From assembly GCF_000379905.1 (NCBI RefSeq), contig NZ_KB904052.1:117459-181458 (forward strand): DNA of 64,000 bases, in the 5' to 3' direction. This stretch comes from Rodentibacter pneumotropicus DSM 21403 (GTDB lineage Bacteria > Pseudomonadota > Gammaproteobacteria > Enterobacterales > Pasteurellaceae). The position numbers were made by a program, and so were the translations under genes. The notes beneath the pieces were generated by a model, which did no database searches, was not told the origin of the DNA, and worked only from the letters and a program-made list of their open reading frames with translations. Below, in pieces: positions 1 through 11,181 of this stretch (position 1 is the first letter of the stretch; every line of letters begins with the position of its first letter).

Positions 1-1616
1 AACAAGTGCATCGTGGCGTGTTCAATACCGCCGATATATTGATCCACCGGTAACCAATAATTCGCTTCCTCCTTATCTAGCATTGCTTCAGCAAATGTTG
101 GTGAGGTGTAACGGGCGTAATACCAAGAAGACTCCATAAATGTATCGAAAGTATCCGTTTCTTTTAACGCCGGTGCACCGTTAAAGGTGGTTTTTGCCCA
201 GTTAGGATCCGCTTTAATCGGGCTTTTCACACCGTCCATCACCACATCTTCAGGCAGTACAATCGGTAAATCTTCTAATGGTGCTGGCACGACATCACCG
301 TTTTCAAGGGTCAGCATTGGAATCGGTGCGCCCCAATAACGTTGGCGGGATACGCCCCAATCACGCAAGCGATAATTCACTTGGCGTTTCCCCACTCCTA
401 ATTTTTCAAGTTTATCTGCTATACCGTTAAATGCACCCTCGAAATCTAATCCGTCAAATTCGGCTGAATTGACCAAAATACCGTGTTCTGTGAAGGCTTC
501 TTTACCTAAATCAATTTCTTGATCGGCAAGCGGCGCGATAACCTGTTTTAGTGGCAAAGCGTATTTTTGTGCGAACTCATAGTCACGCTGGTCGTGGGCA
601 GGGACAGCCATCACAGCGCCGGTGCCATAGTGCATAAGAACGAAATTTGCCACCCAGATCGGCAATTTTTCACCGGTTAACGGATGAATAGCAAACAAGC
701 CCGTTGCCATGCCTTTTTTCTCCATTGTGGCAAGATCAGCTTCGGCAACTTTGGCATTTTTCGCTTCTTGAATGAATGCTGCCAATTCTGGATTATTTTG
801 TGCCGCTAGGCTCGCCAAAGGATGAGCGGCGGCAATGCCTAAATAGCTCACGCCATAGCAGGTATCAGGGCGTGTGGTATAAACTGCGACTTTCTCATTG
901 GTGTCCGCCACCTCAAAGATAATTTCCACCCCTTCAGAACGCCCAATCCAGTTTCGTTGCATGGTTTTTACCATATCCGGCCATTGCGGAAGATTATCCA
1001 GCCCGCCTAATAATTGCTCTGCATAATCAGTGATTTTAATAAACCATTGAGGAATTTCCTTTTGTTCCACAGGGGTATCACAACGCCAACAGCAACCGTC
1101 ATGTACTTGCTCGTTCGCAAGCACTGTTTCATCATTCGGACACCAGTTTACCGTTGAGGTTTTTTTATACACTAAGCCTTTTTTGTAAAGCTCGGTGAAA
1201 AACCATTGTTCCCATTTATAGTATTCAGGTTTGCAAGTCGCAATTTCACGATCCCAATCATACCCAAAGCCCAATATTTTGAGCTGATTCTTCATATATT
1301 CAATGTTTTCGTATGTCCATTTTGCCGGTGCGGTTTTGTGTTTAATTGCTGCTCCTTCCGCAGGCAAACCAAAGGCATCCCAACCAATTGGTTGCAACAC
1401 ATTTTTGCCGTTCATATGTTGATAACGTGAAACAACATCACCGATGGTATAGTTACGCACATGTCCCATATGCAGACGACCTGACGGATACGGGAACATA
1501 GAAAGACAATAATATTTCTCTTTATTGGTATCTTTAACGGCTTTGAAAACCTTATTTTCTGCCCAATACTGCTGAACCTTAGGTTCAATCATATCGGGAC
1601 GATATTGTTCTTGCAT
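1..1616 (-). CDS. leuS: Leucyl-tRNA synthetase, N-terminal part (runs off the window)
   Basis: Class I aminoacyl-tRNA synthetase that charges tRNA-Leu in the cytoplasm. The reverse strand opens with ATG at 1616 and reads [18 protein letters not shown], the conserved start of bacterial LeuRS, and stays open to the window edge, giving about 538 codons of a protein normally near 860 residues. The visible part covers the start of the Rossmann catalytic domain, a CxxC zinc-type region and the CP1 editing insertion. The C-terminal KMSKS half and the anticodon-binding domain lie outside the window. The truncation is only the window boundary; no internal disruption is visible. Confidence 0.95.
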   Translation of the reverse strand, partial: MQEQYRPDMIEPKVQQYWAENKVFKAVKDTNKEKYYCLSMFPYPSGRLHMGHVRNYTIGDVVSRYQHMNGKNVLQPIGWDAFGLPAEGAAIKHKTAPAKWTYENIEYMKNQLKILGFGYDWDREIATCKPEYYKWEQWFFTELYKKGLVYKKTSTVNWCPNDETVLANEQVHDGCCWRCDTPVEQKEIPQWFIKITDYAEQLLGGLDNLPQWPDMVKTMQRNWIGRSEGVEIIFEVADTNEKVAVYTTRPDTCYGVSYLGIAAAHPLASLAAQNNPELAAFIQEAKNAKVAEADLATMEKKGMATGLFAIHPLTGEKLPIWVANFVLMHYGTGAVMAVPAHDQRDYEFAQKYALPLKQVIAPLADQEIDLGKEAFTEHGILVNSAEFDGLDFEGAFNGIADKLEKLGVGKRQVNYRLRDWGVSRQRYWGAPIPMLTLENGDVVPAPLEDLPIVLPEDVVMDGVKSPIKADPNWAKTTFNGAPALKETDTFDTFMESSWYYARYTSPTFAEAMLDKEEANYWLPVDQYIGGIEHATMHL

Positions 1617-1743
1617 AAAATCACCTTAAATTTTGACCGCACTTGGGCGGGATTCTTACATGAGAAAATTGATTCATAGAATATCGTAAAACGCTATAAA
1701 TTGGTAGGCTAAGAGGCGTAAAGTGCGGTCATTTTTACTTGTT

Positions 1744-2031
1744 TTATAACAAATTCTCAATTTCTTGAGGGATTAATTTAGGATTAGGAATCCAAATTTG
1801 TTTATGCCGATTTAATTCGCCTTTCTCCAGCAGGATACTGCTTTTCGGAACTTTAAAAATTTTGCTTAAGAATTTTAATAAGTGAGCGTTTGCTTGTCCT
1901 TCTATAGGTGGGGCGGTGATGGTGATTTTGAGCTCTTCATTATGTATTCCAACAATTTGATCTCTGCTGGCTTTGGGTTGTAAAAAAATTTTCAGACGAA
2001 TACCATCAGACATTTTTTCGATTGCTGACAT
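1744..2031 (-). CDS. yggU: YggU family protein (DUF167)
   Basis: Small conserved protein of the YggU/DUF167 family; biochemical role unknown. The core motifs LKIFLQPKASRDQIVG and TAPPIEGQANAHLLKFLSK are visible. The open frame extends back to 2079, but that extension crosses a strong hairpin (2053-2071), and MSAIEKMSDG at 2031 matches the usual family length of about 95 residues. It lies downstream of yggT in the same orientation, the order seen in other gammaproteobacteria. Function is not inferable from the sequence. Confidence 0.8.
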   Translation of the reverse strand: MSAIEKMSDGIRLKIFLQPKASRDQIVGIHNEELKITITAPPIEGQANAHLLKFLSKIFKVPKSSILLEKGELNRHKQIWIPNPKLIPQEIENLL

Positions 2032-2052
2032 ATTATAAATCTCATAAAGAAA

Positions 2053-2071
2053 AGCCACGTGGAACGTGGCT
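2053..2071 (-). terminator. Perfect 8-bp hairpin between yggT and yggU
   Basis: AGCCACGT and ACGTGGCT pair perfectly around a 3-base loop. Read on the minus strand the stem is followed by TTTTCTTT, the form of a rho-independent terminator. It sits after yggT and just upstream of the yggU start, so it may end the corA-yggT transcript or attenuate yggU. Confidence 0.6.
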
Positions 2072-2100
2072 GAAAACATATTATTTTATGACCGCACTTT

Positions 2101-2646
2101 TTATCCTGCAATCAACCAAAGTCCTTGTAGCATATCAATCATAAAGTTATTGATAAATAATAGGATAAATACAATCACCATAGGAGAAAAATCAATCGCA
2201 CCGATCGTCGGCAAAATTTTTCTAACAGGGCGTAATAGTGGCTCTGACAGCTGATAGAATGCGTAGAAAATAGGATTATTGCCACGATTAAACCAACTTG
2301 AAATCGCACCGATAAATAACACATAGAAAATGGTCATTCCGATTGCTTTTAAGATGCTTAATATGCCTAAAAGTATCATGACATCAATGGCTAATCCGAA
2401 GTAAAGTAAGGATTTTAGTGCACCGAGGATAAAGATCACAAGGACAGCCGAAGTGTCAATGTTTTTGACGATCGGCATTATTTTACGAATGGGTTTAAGT
2501 ACAGGTTCTGTAATTTTTACCACAAACTGTGAAAGGGGGTTGTAGTAATCCACTCTAGCCAACTGCAACCAAATGCGTAAGACCAACACGAGCGCATAAA
2601 GATTGATGATTGAACCGACAAATAATGCAGTTTGAGATAATTCCAT
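2101..2646 (-). CDS. yggT: YggT family integral membrane protein
   Basis: Inner-membrane protein with two YggT repeats, each holding a hydrophobic hairpin and the motif PLSxxVxxxxEPxLxPxRKxxP (PLSQFVVKITEPVLKPIRK in the first half, QLSEPLLRPVRKILP in the second). About 181 residues. I chose ATG at 2646 because AAGGA lies 8 bases upstream; the ATG at 2655 would have no spacing to it. The start overlaps the corA stop by one base (TAATG), which suggests translational coupling. A role in osmotic or ion homeostasis has been suggested for the family but cannot be read here. Confidence 0.85.
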   Translation of the reverse strand: MELSQTALFVGSIINLYALVLVLRIWLQLARVDYYNPLSQFVVKITEPVLKPIRKIMPIVKNIDTSAVLVIFILGALKSLLYFGLAIDVMILLGILSILKAIGMTIFYVLFIGAISSWFNRGNNPIFYAFYQLSEPLLRPVRKILPTIGAIDFSPMVIVFILLFINNFMIDMLQGLWLIAG

Positions 2647-3593
2647 TATAGCCATCCTTTTCGTTTAAAATAAATATATGGGGTGAGTGCGGCAGCGATC
2701 ATTAAACCGATAGCCATTGGGTAACCATATTTAAAATGTAGTTCCGGCATAAACTCAAAGTTCATTCCATAAGTAGAGGCAACCAATGTTGCCGGTAGGA
2801 ACATAACGGATACCACAGAGAAAAATTTCATAATTTTATTCTGCTCAATATTAATATAACCCATTGCCGCTTGCATAAGAAAGTTCACTTTTTGGAATAA
2901 TGATTCGTTGTGCGGTTGTAGGGATTCAATATCCCGTAGGATTTCTCGAGCCTGTTCTAACTGGTTTGCCGGCAAGCGGGTTTTGCGCACCAAAAAACCG
3001 AGGGCGCGTTGGGTATCCATCAGGCACAGACGCACTTTAGAACTGGTGTCTTCCTGCTCTGTGAGGGTGTTTAAAGCTTCATCAAAGGCTTCGTCTTGTG
3101 TGCCATTTAAGATCACACGACTTAATTCTTCTAAGTCGGCGTAAACATTTTCGATTACATCGGCAAGTTGCTCGATTTTGGTTTCAAATAAATCAAGCAA
3201 TACTTCATAAGCATTGAATTCCAATAAACGCTGACTGCGGGAGCGCATACGATATAAACGAAATGCCGGGAGTTCCCGATCACGCAAGGTAAATAAACGT
3301 CCATCGCGAATGGTAAATGCGACACTGGCGAGATCGGCATAGTTATTTTCATCTTCACAGTAAAAGAATGAGTGTAAGTGTAATCCGTCTTCGTCTTCAA
3401 AGAAACGGGCGGAGGCCTCAATATCTTCTAATTCCAGAAAAGAAGCGAGGCTTTGTCCCAAGCTTTCTTGTAGCATTTCACGCTCTTCGCCGGTAGGTTC
3501 GAGCAAATCAAGCCAGATTGCGCTATTGAGATCTGTTTCATTTTCATCGATCCGAAATAAACGGGAATCGTTGATAGTAAAAGCATTGATCAT
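2646..3593 (-). CDS. corA: Magnesium/cobalt transporter CorA
   Basis: Pentameric inner-membrane Mg2+ (also Co2+/Ni2+) channel. The 315-residue protein has a large acidic N-terminal cytoplasmic domain, a long helix around residues 200-250, and two C-terminal membrane segments. The first ends with the signature [10 protein letters not shown] and the second ([19 protein letters not shown]) is followed by a basic tail, KRKGWL. Length and motifs are those of the Escherichia coli CorA subfamily. It is the first gene of a corA-yggT unit; AAGGAGT precedes its ATG. Confidence 0.95.
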   Translation of the reverse strand: MINAFTINDSRLFRIDENETDLNSAIWLDLLEPTGEEREMLQESLGQSLASFLELEDIEASARFFEDEDGLHLHSFFYCEDENNYADLASVAFTIRDGRLFTLRDRELPAFRLYRMRSRSQRLLEFNAYEVLLDLFETKIEQLADVIENVYADLEELSRVILNGTQDEAFDEALNTLTEQEDTSSKVRLCLMDTQRALGFLVRKTRLPANQLEQAREILRDIESLQPHNESLFQKVNFLMQAAMGYINIEQNKIMKFFSVVSVMFLPATLVASTYGMNFEFMPELHFKYGYPMAIGLMIAAALTPYIYFKRKGWL

Positions 3594-3811
3594 TTCATAC
3601 TCCTTTTGGGATTATGAACAGTTAACCGTGAACAAAAGAATGTCAAACGAATAAGTGCGGTGAAAAATTGCGTTATTTTCGTTTTGTATAAGGATGCCGA
3701 AAGCGGTAAATCTACCGACGAACTCTCGCCGATAGCCATTTTGACATTAGGCGGGAGTCTAAAGCGATATTCGGTATCGACTATGACTGTCCAAAGTGTG
3801 TGTCCTTCTCG
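3590..3811 (-). other. Coding-like intergenic stretch without a start codon
   Basis: The 302-base gap between corA and yajG holds a minus-strand frame of 73 codons that is open from a stop at 3812 to 3590. Its middle reads like real protein (DTEYRFRLPPNVKMAIGESS) and includes an uptake word (3653-3661) near the end. It has no upstream ATG or ribosome binding site. It may be a gene remnant, a conserved intergenic element or chance. I recognise no family. Confidence 0.25.
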
Positions 3812-3865
3812 TTAAAAAATCGGGCGAATGTTACGCTTGAAAGGGGGATTCGTCAAGTTTTTATA

Positions 3866-3888
3866 GAAAAAAGGGGCATAACGCCCCG
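3866..3888 (-). terminator. Rho-independent terminator of yajG
   Basis: On the minus strand GGGGC-GTTAT-GCCCC is followed directly by six T. It starts 8 bases after the yajG stop codon. Confidence 0.85.
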
Positions 3889-3895
3889 AATAGAA

Positions 3896-4495
3896 TTAAC
3901 GGATATATTGATTGATTGCCGTAGCGACTTCTTGATCTTGATAGATGTTATTAACAATGTCTTTGAAGGTTTCGCCAAGCACTTTTTGAATTTCGTCATT
4001 ATTAGCGTTAAATACACCGGATTGTGAACGGCTGACGTTAAAGTCTTTGTTATATTTTCCGCCTGCACCCTGTATGTGTACGGTAACTTGAATTTTGCTA
4101 TTTAGATTGTAGCGTAAATTGCCCTGATCCACCTGAGTGAAAAAATCTTTTACTTCAACGGTAACGCCTGCATTTGAATTATTGACCTGTCCGATACGGA
4201 ATCCTTTGCTTACCAGATTTTGTTGCATCACTTGTTGAAATAGTTGCGTTACACTCGGAGAAGCATTGAGTTTTAGTAATTCCCCGTTTTTTACATAGCT
4301 GGCGATATCTTGTTTTGAACGGGCATCGGTTGTGGTGACATAAACAACGGCGGATTGATTAACGTTCATGGACGCATTGGGGGCTGGCGGTGTGAATGTT
4401 AGTGTATTGGATTGAGCTTGGCAGCCGGTAAGAAAGATTGTTGCGGCAGCAAGAGTAACAGCAGATAATGTTTTGATTTTATTTGCAAGTTCCAT
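3896..4495 (-). CDS. yajG: YajG-like lipoprotein
   Basis: Predicted lipoprotein of 199 residues. The N-terminus has a basic start, a hydrophobic stretch and the lipobox LTGC at about residues 22-25, so it should be lipidated and sent to the envelope. The mature part carries the YajG-family pattern of repeated beta strands with [11 protein letters not shown] near the start. It sits divergently next to bolA, as yajG does near ampG/bolA in enterobacteria. The cellular role is unknown. Confidence 0.75.
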   Translation of the reverse strand: MELANKIKTLSAVTLAAATIFLTGCQAQSNTLTFTPPAPNASMNVNQSAVVYVTTTDARSKQDIASYVKNGELLKLNASPSVTQLFQQVMQQNLVSKGFRIGQVNNSNAGVTVEVKDFFTQVDQGNLRYNLNSKIQVTVHIQGAGGKYNKDFNVSRSQSGVFNANNDEIQKVLGETFKDIVNNIYQDQEVATAINQYIR

Positions 4496-4590
4496 AATTT
4501 CCTCAATTAAAAATTAGTTAATTTGTGCTATTCTTGCAAACTTAATGATGGATGTATAGCCCTTCAGCAAAATTTTATTGGAGATGAATA

Positions 4591-4902
4591 ATGTCAAAAC
4601 AACAAGAATTATTAGATAAAATTCACACTGAATTTCAACCGCACTTTGCGACGGTAGAAAATGAAAGCCATATGCATAGCTCCGGTCGTGGTGCAAATTC
4701 TCACTTTAAATTGGTGATTGTCAGTGATGTTTTTGACGGTATGAGTAAGGTTAAACGCCATCAAAAGTTATATCAATTATTTTCCGATGATTTAACAAAC
4801 GGTATCCATGCCTTAGCCCTTCATCTTTACACAAAAAAAGAATGGGAAGAACGTGGTGAGGTATTTCCAAATTCACCAAACTGTGCCGGAGTTGGGTTGT
4901 AG
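4591..4902 (+). CDS. bolA: BolA family protein
   Basis: BolA-type class II KH-fold protein of 103 residues. Visible signature: HSSGRGANSHFKLVIVSDVFDGMSKVKRHQ, with the helix-turn region and the His/Cys positions used by BolA-glutaredoxin [2Fe-2S] complexes. The family affects cell shape, stress response and Fe-S trafficking. ATTGGAGATGAATA precedes the ATG. It is divergent from yajG and has no operon partner downstream. Confidence 0.9.
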   Translation: MSKQQELLDKIHTEFQPHFATVENESHMHSSGRGANSHFKLVIVSDVFDGMSKVKRHQKLYQLFSDDLTNGIHALALHLYTKKEWEERGEVFPNSPNCAGVGL

Positions 4903-5226
4903 TTTGATTATTTTCCATTCATAACTCTTTGTGTGTATCTTTCAAAAAGTTCACAATTTTTTCACAAAAAGTGTGGGTTAAAGTGGAATGAAACACAGAT
5001 TTTAGCTAGAATAGGTCGCTTTAATTTTTATATTTTCAATTTTTTGATGTTGTAAAAGCTCACTTACTTTGTCAAAAAATTAAACCAATTTGAGTTTTTT
5101 ATTTATGTGTCAGTAGTTAATACTTTGATGGTTTAACGTATTCTCTGTCACGCTCAAACACGAGATTGCATTTAATTTTAGTTATTTGCAATTGTATTTT
5201 TAACCTTGAAAAGTAGTGCAAACAAT
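4903..5226 (+). other. AT-rich gap upstream of nqrA
   Basis: No gene is visible here. The stretch is strongly AT-rich and must hold the promoter of the nqr operon. A small inverted repeat (ATTGCA around 5166 and TGCAAT around 5190) lies close to the nqrA start. I cannot assign a specific -35/-10 pair or a regulator site with confidence. Confidence 0.4.
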
Positions 5227-6570
5227 ATGATTACAATTAAGAAAGGCTTGGATCTTCCTATTGCAGGAAAACCGGCACAAGTAATCCACAGCGGCAACGT
5301 TGTGAATCAGGTTGCGATTCTTGGTGAGGAGTATGTGGGGATGCGTCCTTCTATGAAGGTACGTGAAGGTGATGTTGTTAAGAAAGGTCAAGCACTTTTT
5401 GAAGACAAAAAAAATCCCGGTGTGGTTTTCACAGCCCCAGCAAGCGGTACTATCACAGCAATAAATCGTGGCGAAAAACGTGTATTACAATCTGTGGTCA
5501 TTAAAGTGGAAGGCGATGAACAAATCACTTTCGCGAAATATAATGCAGATGAACTTAATACGCTTTCTCCTGAACAAGTAAAACAAAATCTTGTGGAATC
5601 AGGTTTATGGACCGCATTACGTACGCGTCCTTTCAGCAAAATCCCAGCGATTGAAAGCGAACCTTCTTCTATCTTTGTAAATGCAATGGATACTAATCCT
5701 CTCTCGGCTGATCCTGAAGTCGTATTAAAAGAGCATTGGCAAGATTTCACTAATGGGTTAACCGTATTAAGCCGTTTATTCCCAAGCAAACCATTACATC
5801 TATGTAAAGCGGGAGATATTAAGATTCCGACTGTGGATCTATCAAATCTTCAGGTTCATGATTTTGGTGGCGTTCATCCGGCGGGTTTAGTGGGAACTCA
5901 CATTCACTTTATCGATCCTGTCGGCATACATAAAACCGTATGGCATATCAATTATCAAGATGTGATTGCCGTTGGTAAATTATTTACCACGGGTGAACTT
6001 TATGTTGATCGCGTCATTTCTCTTGCCGGTCCACAAGTGCAAAATCCACGTTTGATCCGTACAATGATCGGTGCAAACCTTTCTCAATTAACAGAAAATG
6101 AACTAAGTACGGGTGAAAATCGCGTCATTTCCGGTTCTGTATTTTGCGGTAATACGGCGAAAGGTGTACATGACTATTTAGGTCGTTATGCTTTACAGGT
6201 TTCCGTGATTGCTGAAGGGAACAATAAAGAATTCTTTGGTTGGATTACTCCGCAGCCAAATAAATATTCGATTACCCGTACTGTATTGGGTCATTTTGGC
6301 AAAAAATTATTCAATTTCACTACTGCTGAAAATGGTGGTGAGCGTGCAATGGTGCCAATCGGCAACTATGAGCGAGTGATGCCGTTGGATATTTTACCAA
6401 CTTTACTGCTACGTGATTTAATCGCTGGTGATACTGATAGTGCTCAAGCATTAGGTTGTTTAGAGTTGGATGAAGAAGATTTGGCGCTTTGTTCATTCGT
6501 GTGTCCGGGTAAATATGAATATGGTTCAATCTTGCGTCAAGCTTTAGAAAAGATTGAGAAGGAAGGTTAG
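5227..6570 (+). CDS. nqrA: Na+-translocating NADH:quinone reductase subunit A
   Basis: Peripheral subunit of the Na+-NQR complex, which oxidises NADH, reduces ubiquinone and pumps Na+ out. I place the start at ATG 5227 ([14 protein letters not shown]), giving the usual 447 residues. The frame also has an upstream TTG at 5206, but that would add seven residues not found in the family. The N-terminal biotinyl-lipoyl-like domain and the SLBB-like fold region follow the family pattern, and no Fe-S cysteines are expected. It is the first gene of a tight six-gene operon; the next gene begins 2 bases after its stop. Confidence 0.95.
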   Translation: MITIKKGLDLPIAGKPAQVIHSGNVVNQVAILGEEYVGMRPSMKVREGDVVKKGQALFEDKKNPGVVFTAPASGTITAINRGEKRVLQSVVIKVEGDEQITFAKYNADELNTLSPEQVKQNLVESGLWTALRTRPFSKIPAIESEPSSIFVNAMDTNPLSADPEVVLKEHWQDFTNGLTVLSRLFPSKPLHLCKAGDIKIPTVDLSNLQVHDFGGVHPAGLVGTHIHFIDPVGIHKTVWHINYQDVIAVGKLFTTGELYVDRVISLAGPQVQNPRLIRTMIGANLSQLTENELSTGENRVISGSVFCGNTAKGVHDYLGRYALQVSVIAEGNNKEFFGWITPQPNKYSITRTVLGHFGKKLFNFTTAENGGERAMVPIGNYERVMPLDILPTLLLRDLIAGDTDSAQALGCLELDEEDLALCSFVCPGKYEYGSILRQALEKIEKEG

Positions 6571-6572
6571 AA

Positions 6573-7808
6573 ATGGGTTTAAAAAATCTTTTAGAAAAAA
6601 TGGAACCCGCGTTTTTACCTGGTGGTAAGTACAGCAAGCTTTATCCGATCTTTGAATCGATTTATACCTTGCTTTATACACCGGGTACGGTGACGCACAA
6701 AAACACGCATGTTCGTGATGCGTTAGATTCAAAACGTATGATGATCACAGTGTTTCTCGCACTGTTTCCTGCGATTTTCTATGGTATGTACAATGTGGGT
6801 AACCAAGCGATTCCCGCATTAAATCAATTAGGCAATTTAGAACAATTAATTGCAAACGACTGGCATTATGCGCTCGCCAATGGTTTAGGGTTAGATCTAA
6901 CCTTAAATGCAGGTTGGGGAAGCAAAATGGCATTGGGTGCAATTTTCTTCCTGCCAATTTACTTAGTGGTATTTACGGTTTGTACAATTTGGGAATTATT
7001 ATTCTCCGTGGTTCGTGGTCACGAAGTCAATGAAGGGATGTTTGTTTCTACGATTCTTTTCGCTTTGATCGTTCCGCCAACGTTACCTTTATGGCAGGCT
7101 GCACTCGGTATCAGTTTTGGTATCGTCGTGGCAAAAGAGATCTTCGGTGGTGTAGGGCGTAACTTTATGAACCCGGCACTGGCAGGTCGAGCTTTCTTGT
7201 TCTTTGCCTATCCTGCACAAATTTCCGGTGATACAGTATGGACTGCGGCTGATGGTTTCTCCGGTGCAACTGCACTTTCACAATGGTCACAAGCAGGTCA
7301 AGGTGCGTTGCAGCATACTGTAACAGGTCAACCAATCTCTTGGATGGACGCATTTATTGGTAATATCCCTGGTTCTATGGGAGAGGTTTCAACCTTAGCC
7401 ATTTTAATCGGTGGTGCAGTTATCGTCTTCACCCGTATTGCGTCATGGCGTATTATCGCTGGGGTAATGATCGGTATGATTGCGACCTCAACATTATTTA
7501 ACCTAATTGGTTCTGAAACGAATCAGATGTTCTCAATGCCTTGGCACTGGCATCTTGTTTTAGGTGGTTTTGCGCTAGGTATGGTATTCATGGCAACGGA
7601 TCCTGTTTCAGCGTCATTCACCAATACAGGTAAATGGTGGTATGGTGCGCTAATTGGTGTCATGGCCGTATTAATTCGTACTGTAAACCCGGCTTATCCG
7701 GAAGGAATGATGTTAGCAATTTTATTTGCAAACTTGTTTGCACCAATTTTTGACTACATCGTTGTTCAAGCAAATATCAAACGTCGGAGAGCAAGAACAA
7801 ATGGCTAA
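6573..7808 (+). CDS. nqrB: Na+-NQR subunit B
   Basis: Integral membrane subunit (411 residues) with about ten transmembrane segments. It carries covalently bound FMN through the DGFSGATAL motif; the predicted flavin-bearing residue is Thr233. It also lies on the path of Na+ and holds riboflavin in characterised complexes. The 3' end overlaps nqrC by 8 bases (ATGGCTAA), implying coupled translation. FMN attachment requires ApbE, which is encoded downstream. Confidence 0.95.
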   Translation: MGLKNLLEKMEPAFLPGGKYSKLYPIFESIYTLLYTPGTVTHKNTHVRDALDSKRMMITVFLALFPAIFYGMYNVGNQAIPALNQLGNLEQLIANDWHYALANGLGLDLTLNAGWGSKMALGAIFFLPIYLVVFTVCTIWELLFSVVRGHEVNEGMFVSTILFALIVPPTLPLWQAALGISFGIVVAKEIFGGVGRNFMNPALAGRAFLFFAYPAQISGDTVWTAADGFSGATALSQWSQAGQGALQHTVTGQPISWMDAFIGNIPGSMGEVSTLAILIGGAVIVFTRIASWRIIAGVMIGMIATSTLFNLIGSETNQMFSMPWHWHLVLGGFALGMVFMATDPVSASFTNTGKWWYGALIGVMAVLIRTVNPAYPEGMMLAILFANLFAPIFDYIVVQANIKRRRARTNG

Positions 7809-8535
7809 GTTTAATAAAGACAGTGTAGGCGGCACAATTCTTGTTGTGTTGTTACTGAGTTTAGTTTGTTCCATTATTGTTGCTGGTTCCGCTGTGATGT
7901 TAAAACCTGCACAAGAAGAGCAAAAATTACTCGACAAGCAAAAAAATATTCTCAATGTTGCAGGGCTTTTACAAGAAAAAGCGAATGTAAAAGAAACCTA
8001 TGCAAAATTTATTGAACCACGTTTTGTTGATTTAGCAACTGGTGACTATGTTCAACAGCCTGATGATTCTCAAGAAGCGATTCCTGCAGAACAAGATAAG
8101 GCTAGAATCCGTACTCGTGGAAAAACCGCTGAAATTTATCTTGTTAAAAATGAACAAGGTCAAACTCAGCAAGTGATTTTACCTATTTACGGTACCGGAT
8201 TATGGTCTGTTATGTATGGTTTAGTTTCTGTTCAACCGGACGGCAATACGATTAACGGTATCACTTATTATCAACATGGTGAAACTCCAGGATTAGGTGG
8301 TGAGATTGAAAATCCAAATTGGGCAGGTTTATTTAAAGGTAAAAAACTTTTCAATGAACAATATCAACCGGCTATCCATATTGTGAAAGGTCAAGCACCA
8401 AAAGATGATCATAGTATTGATGGTTTATCTGGCGCAACACTAACCGGTAATGGTGTTCAAGGTACTTTTGATTATTGGTTCAGTGAAAATGGCTTTAGTA
8501 AATATCTTGAAAAATTTCAAGCAGGAGCGAACTAA
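7801..8535 (+). CDS. nqrC: Na+-NQR subunit C
   Basis: Membrane-anchored subunit of 244 residues: one N-terminal transmembrane helix (residues ~10-35) and a periplasmic flavin domain. The covalent FMN site is the motif DGLSGATLT with Thr213 as predicted acceptor. The start is ATG 7801 ([11 protein letters not shown]), inside the end of nqrB; a longer frame from 7726 is only the nqrB overlap. The stop overlaps the nqrD ATG by one base (TAATG). Confidence 0.95.
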   Translation: MAKFNKDSVGGTILVVLLLSLVCSIIVAGSAVMLKPAQEEQKLLDKQKNILNVAGLLQEKANVKETYAKFIEPRFVDLATGDYVQQPDDSQEAIPAEQDKARIRTRGKTAEIYLVKNEQGQTQQVILPIYGTGLWSVMYGLVSVQPDGNTINGITYYQHGETPGLGGEIENPNWAGLFKGKKLFNEQYQPAIHIVKGQAPKDDHSIDGLSGATLTGNGVQGTFDYWFSENGFSKYLEKFQAGAN

Positions 8536-9161
8536 TGTCTGGAAAAACAAATTTAAAAGATCTGTTATTAGCTCCTATTGCTAAAAACAATCCAATTGCG
8601 TTGCAAATCCTTGGGATTTGTTCTGCATTAGCGGTAACAACGAAATTAGAAACTGCATTTGTTATGGCTATTGCGGTAACTTTAGTAACGGGGTTATCAA
8701 ACTTCTTTGTTTCCTTAATCCGTCACTATATTCCTAACAGTATTCGTATTATCGTACAACTTGCGATTATTGCTTCATTGGTAATTGTCGTTGACCAAAT
8801 ATTAAAAGCTTACGCCTATGGTTTGTCTAAACAGCTTTCAGTATTCGTTGGCTTGATTATTACAAACTGTATCGTTATGGGGCGTGCAGAGGCTTTTGCA
8901 ATGAAATCACCTCCGCTTGAAAGTTTCGTAGACGGTATTGGTAACGGTTTAGGGTATGGCGCAATGTTAATTATTGTTGCTTTCTTCCGTGAACTTATCG
9001 GTTCAGGTAAATTATTCGGTATAACTATTCTTGAAACTATTCAAAATGGTGGTTGGTACCAAGCAAACGGTTTATTCCTACTTGCACCAAGTGCATTCTT
9101 TATCATCGGATTTGTCATCTGGGGATTAAGAACTTGGAAACCAGAGCAACAGGAGAAATAA
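8535..9161 (+). CDS. nqrD: Na+-NQR subunit D
   Basis: Six-helix inner-membrane subunit (208 residues), homologous to RnfE. With NqrE it forms a pseudo-symmetric pair that holds an iron centre through conserved cysteines near half-membrane helices ([13 protein letters not shown] near residue 29 and [11 protein letters not shown] near 112). It is part of the Na+-NQR operon, with one-base overlap at the start and a 3-base gap to nqrE. Confidence 0.95.
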   Translation: MSGKTNLKDLLLAPIAKNNPIALQILGICSALAVTTKLETAFVMAIAVTLVTGLSNFFVSLIRHYIPNSIRIIVQLAIIASLVIVVDQILKAYAYGLSKQLSVFVGLIITNCIVMGRAEAFAMKSPPLESFVDGIGNGLGYGAMLIIVAFFRELIGSGKLFGITILETIQNGGWYQANGLFLLAPSAFFIIGFVIWGLRTWKPEQQEK

Positions 9162-9164
9162 TCA

Positions 9165-9761
9165 ATGGAACATTATATTAGCCTATTTGTGAAGGCCGTC
9201 TTCATTGAAAATATGGCACTGTCCTTTTTCTTGGGGATGTGTACATTCTTGGCGGTATCAAAAAAGGTTTCTACGGCTTTTGGTTTAGGGATTGCAGTAA
9301 CCTTCGTATTAGGCGTTGCGGTACCTGTTAACCAGTTAATTTACGCTAACATACTAAAAGAAAATGCGTTAATTGAAGGTGTGGATTTATCATTCTTAAA
9401 CTTCATTACTTTTATCGGTGTGATTGCAGGTTTAGTGCAAATCCTTGAGATGGTATTAGACAAATTTATGCCGTCTCTTTATAACGCATTAGGGATCTTC
9501 TTGCCGCTTATCGCAGTAAACTGTGCGATTTTCGGGGGCGTATCCTTTATGGTTCAACGCGATTACAATTTCCCTGAATCTATCGTATATGGTTTCGGTT
9601 CCGGTTTGGGTTGGATGTTAGCCATCGTTGCTCTTGCCGGTTTAACGGAAAAAATGAAATATGCGGATATTCCAGGTGGTTTGAAAGGCTTAGGCATTAC
9701 TTTCATCACCGTTGGTTTGATGGCGTTGGGCTTTATGTCCTTCTCCGGTATTCAATTATAA
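9165..9761 (+). CDS. nqrE: Na+-NQR subunit E
   Basis: Six-helix inner-membrane subunit (198 residues), homologous to RnfA. The conserved cysteine motifs [10 protein letters not shown] and [11 protein letters not shown] are the partners of those in NqrD for the intramembrane iron centre. It begins 3 bases after nqrD; AGGAG precedes the ATG. Confidence 0.95.
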   Translation: MEHYISLFVKAVFIENMALSFFLGMCTFLAVSKKVSTAFGLGIAVTFVLGVAVPVNQLIYANILKENALIEGVDLSFLNFITFIGVIAGLVQILEMVLDKFMPSLYNALGIFLPLIAVNCAIFGGVSFMVQRDYNFPESIVYGFGSGLGWMLAIVALAGLTEKMKYADIPGGLKGLGITFITVGLMALGFMSFSGIQL

Positions 9762-9773
9762 GGAGTGTAATCA

Positions 9774-11009
9774 ATGAGTGATTCAGTAATTCTTGCACTC
9801 GGTATTGCTGCATTTACGGTTATCGTATTGGTGTTAGTAGCAATCATCTTATTTGCGAAATCAAAACTCGTAGATTCCGGGGATATTACAATCGGTATTA
9901 ATGATGATTCCGAAAAGGCAATCACATTACCTGCCGGTGGCAAATTATTAGGCGCATTGGCAAGTAAAGGTATCTTCGTTTCCTCTGCTTGTGGTGGCGG
10001 TGGCTCTTGTGGTCAGTGTATTGTAAAAGTGAAAAGCGGTGGTGGAGAAATTCTCCCAACCGAACTTTCTCACATCAATAAGCGTGAAGCAAAAGAAGGT
10101 TATCGTCTGGCTTGTCAAGTGAATGTGAAAGGCAATATGGAAGTTGAACTTCCGGAAGAAATCTTCGGCGTGAAAAAATGGGAATGTACCGTTATTTCTA
10201 ACGACAACAAAGCGACATTCATCAAAGAGCTTAAATTAGCGATTCCTGAAGGTGAAGAAGTCCCGTTCCGTGCCGGTGGTTATATCCAAATCGAAGCGGA
10301 GCCTCACACGGTTTACTATAAAGACTTCGATATTCCTGAAGAATATCACGAAGACTGGGATAAATACGATCTATGGCGTTATGTGTCTAAAGTGGATGAG
10401 CATATCATTCGTGCGTACTCAATGGCTTCCTATCCGGAAGAGAAAGGCATTATTATGCTTAACGTGCGTATTGCAACGCCTCCACCACGTCAACCTGAGG
10501 CGCCTCCGGGTCAAATGTCCTCTTACATTTGGTCATTAAAAGAGGGTGACAAAGTGACAATTTCCGGACCATTCGGTGAATTCTTTGCAAAAGATACTGA
10601 TGCGGAAATGGTCTTCATCGGTGGTGGTGCAGGTATGGCGCCAATGCGTTCACATATTTTCGATCAGTTAAAACGTTTACATTCCAAACGTAAAATTTCA
10701 TTCTGGTATGGTGCACGTTCTAAACGTGAAATGTTCTATGTGGAAGATTTTGATTCCCTTCAAGCGGAAAATCCAAACTTCAAATGGCATGTAGCACTTT
10801 CTGATCCGTTACCGGAAGATAATTGGGACGGCTATACCGGTTTTATTCACAACGTACTTTATGAGAACTACTTGAAAAATCATGAAGCTCCGGAAGATTG
10901 TGAATACTATATGTGTGGACCTCCTGTAATGAACGCTGCGGTTATCAAAATGTTGAAAGATCTCGGCGTTGAAGACGAAAATATCTTATTAGATGACTTC
11001 GGTGGCTGA
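9774..11009 (+). CDS. nqrF: Na+-NQR subunit F (NADH dehydrogenase)
   Basis: Electron-entry subunit of 411 residues. Domain order: one N-terminal membrane helix (~5-27), a plant-type [2Fe-2S] ferredoxin domain with [10 protein letters not shown] near residue 73 and a fourth Cys in RLACQ, then an FAD domain (RAYSMASYP) and an NADH domain ([21 protein letters not shown]). It takes hydride from NADH and passes electrons to NqrC and NqrB. AAGGAG precedes the ATG. It ends the structural operon; an uptake-word hairpin follows. Confidence 0.96.
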   Translation: MSDSVILALGIAAFTVIVLVLVAIILFAKSKLVDSGDITIGINDDSEKAITLPAGGKLLGALASKGIFVSSACGGGGSCGQCIVKVKSGGGEILPTELSHINKREAKEGYRLACQVNVKGNMEVELPEEIFGVKKWECTVISNDNKATFIKELKLAIPEGEEVPFRAGGYIQIEAEPHTVYYKDFDIPEEYHEDWDKYDLWRYVSKVDEHIIRAYSMASYPEEKGIIMLNVRIATPPPRQPEAPPGQMSSYIWSLKEGDKVTISGPFGEFFAKDTDAEMVFIGGGAGMAPMRSHIFDQLKRLHSKRKISFWYGARSKREMFYVEDFDSLQAENPNFKWHVALSDPLPEDNWDGYTGFIHNVLYENYLKNHEAPEDCEYYMCGPPVMNAAVIKMLKDLGVEDENILLDDFGG

Positions 11010-11036
11010 TTTTAATTAGTTAAAACACCATGAAAA

Positions 11037-11067
11037 TTGACCGCACTTTATGGTGAAGTGCGGTCAA
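11037..11067 (+). terminator. Uptake-sequence inverted pair after nqrF
   Basis: TTGACCGCACTT and AAGTGCGGTCAA form a 12-bp stem with a 7-base loop, followed by AATTTAA. Inverted pairs of the uptake word commonly act as terminators in Haemophilus. Position after nqrF suggests at least partial termination before apbE. Confidence 0.75.
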
Positions 11068-11181
11068 AATTTAAGGCGTTTTCTATGGGCGTATTCAGTA
11101 CGCCCTTATTGTTATTCAGATTACAGGCAAGCTGATTGAAAAGTCAGTTTGCCTATAATTCATCTCATTAGGAAAAAATAA

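Noticed and set aside
2066..2254. Plus-strand frame opposite yggT
   Set aside because: Shadow of yggT and yggU coding sequence with no ribosome site.
3155..3421. Minus-strand frame inside corA
   Set aside because: Alternative frame of corA; composition and lack of ribosome site show a shadow.
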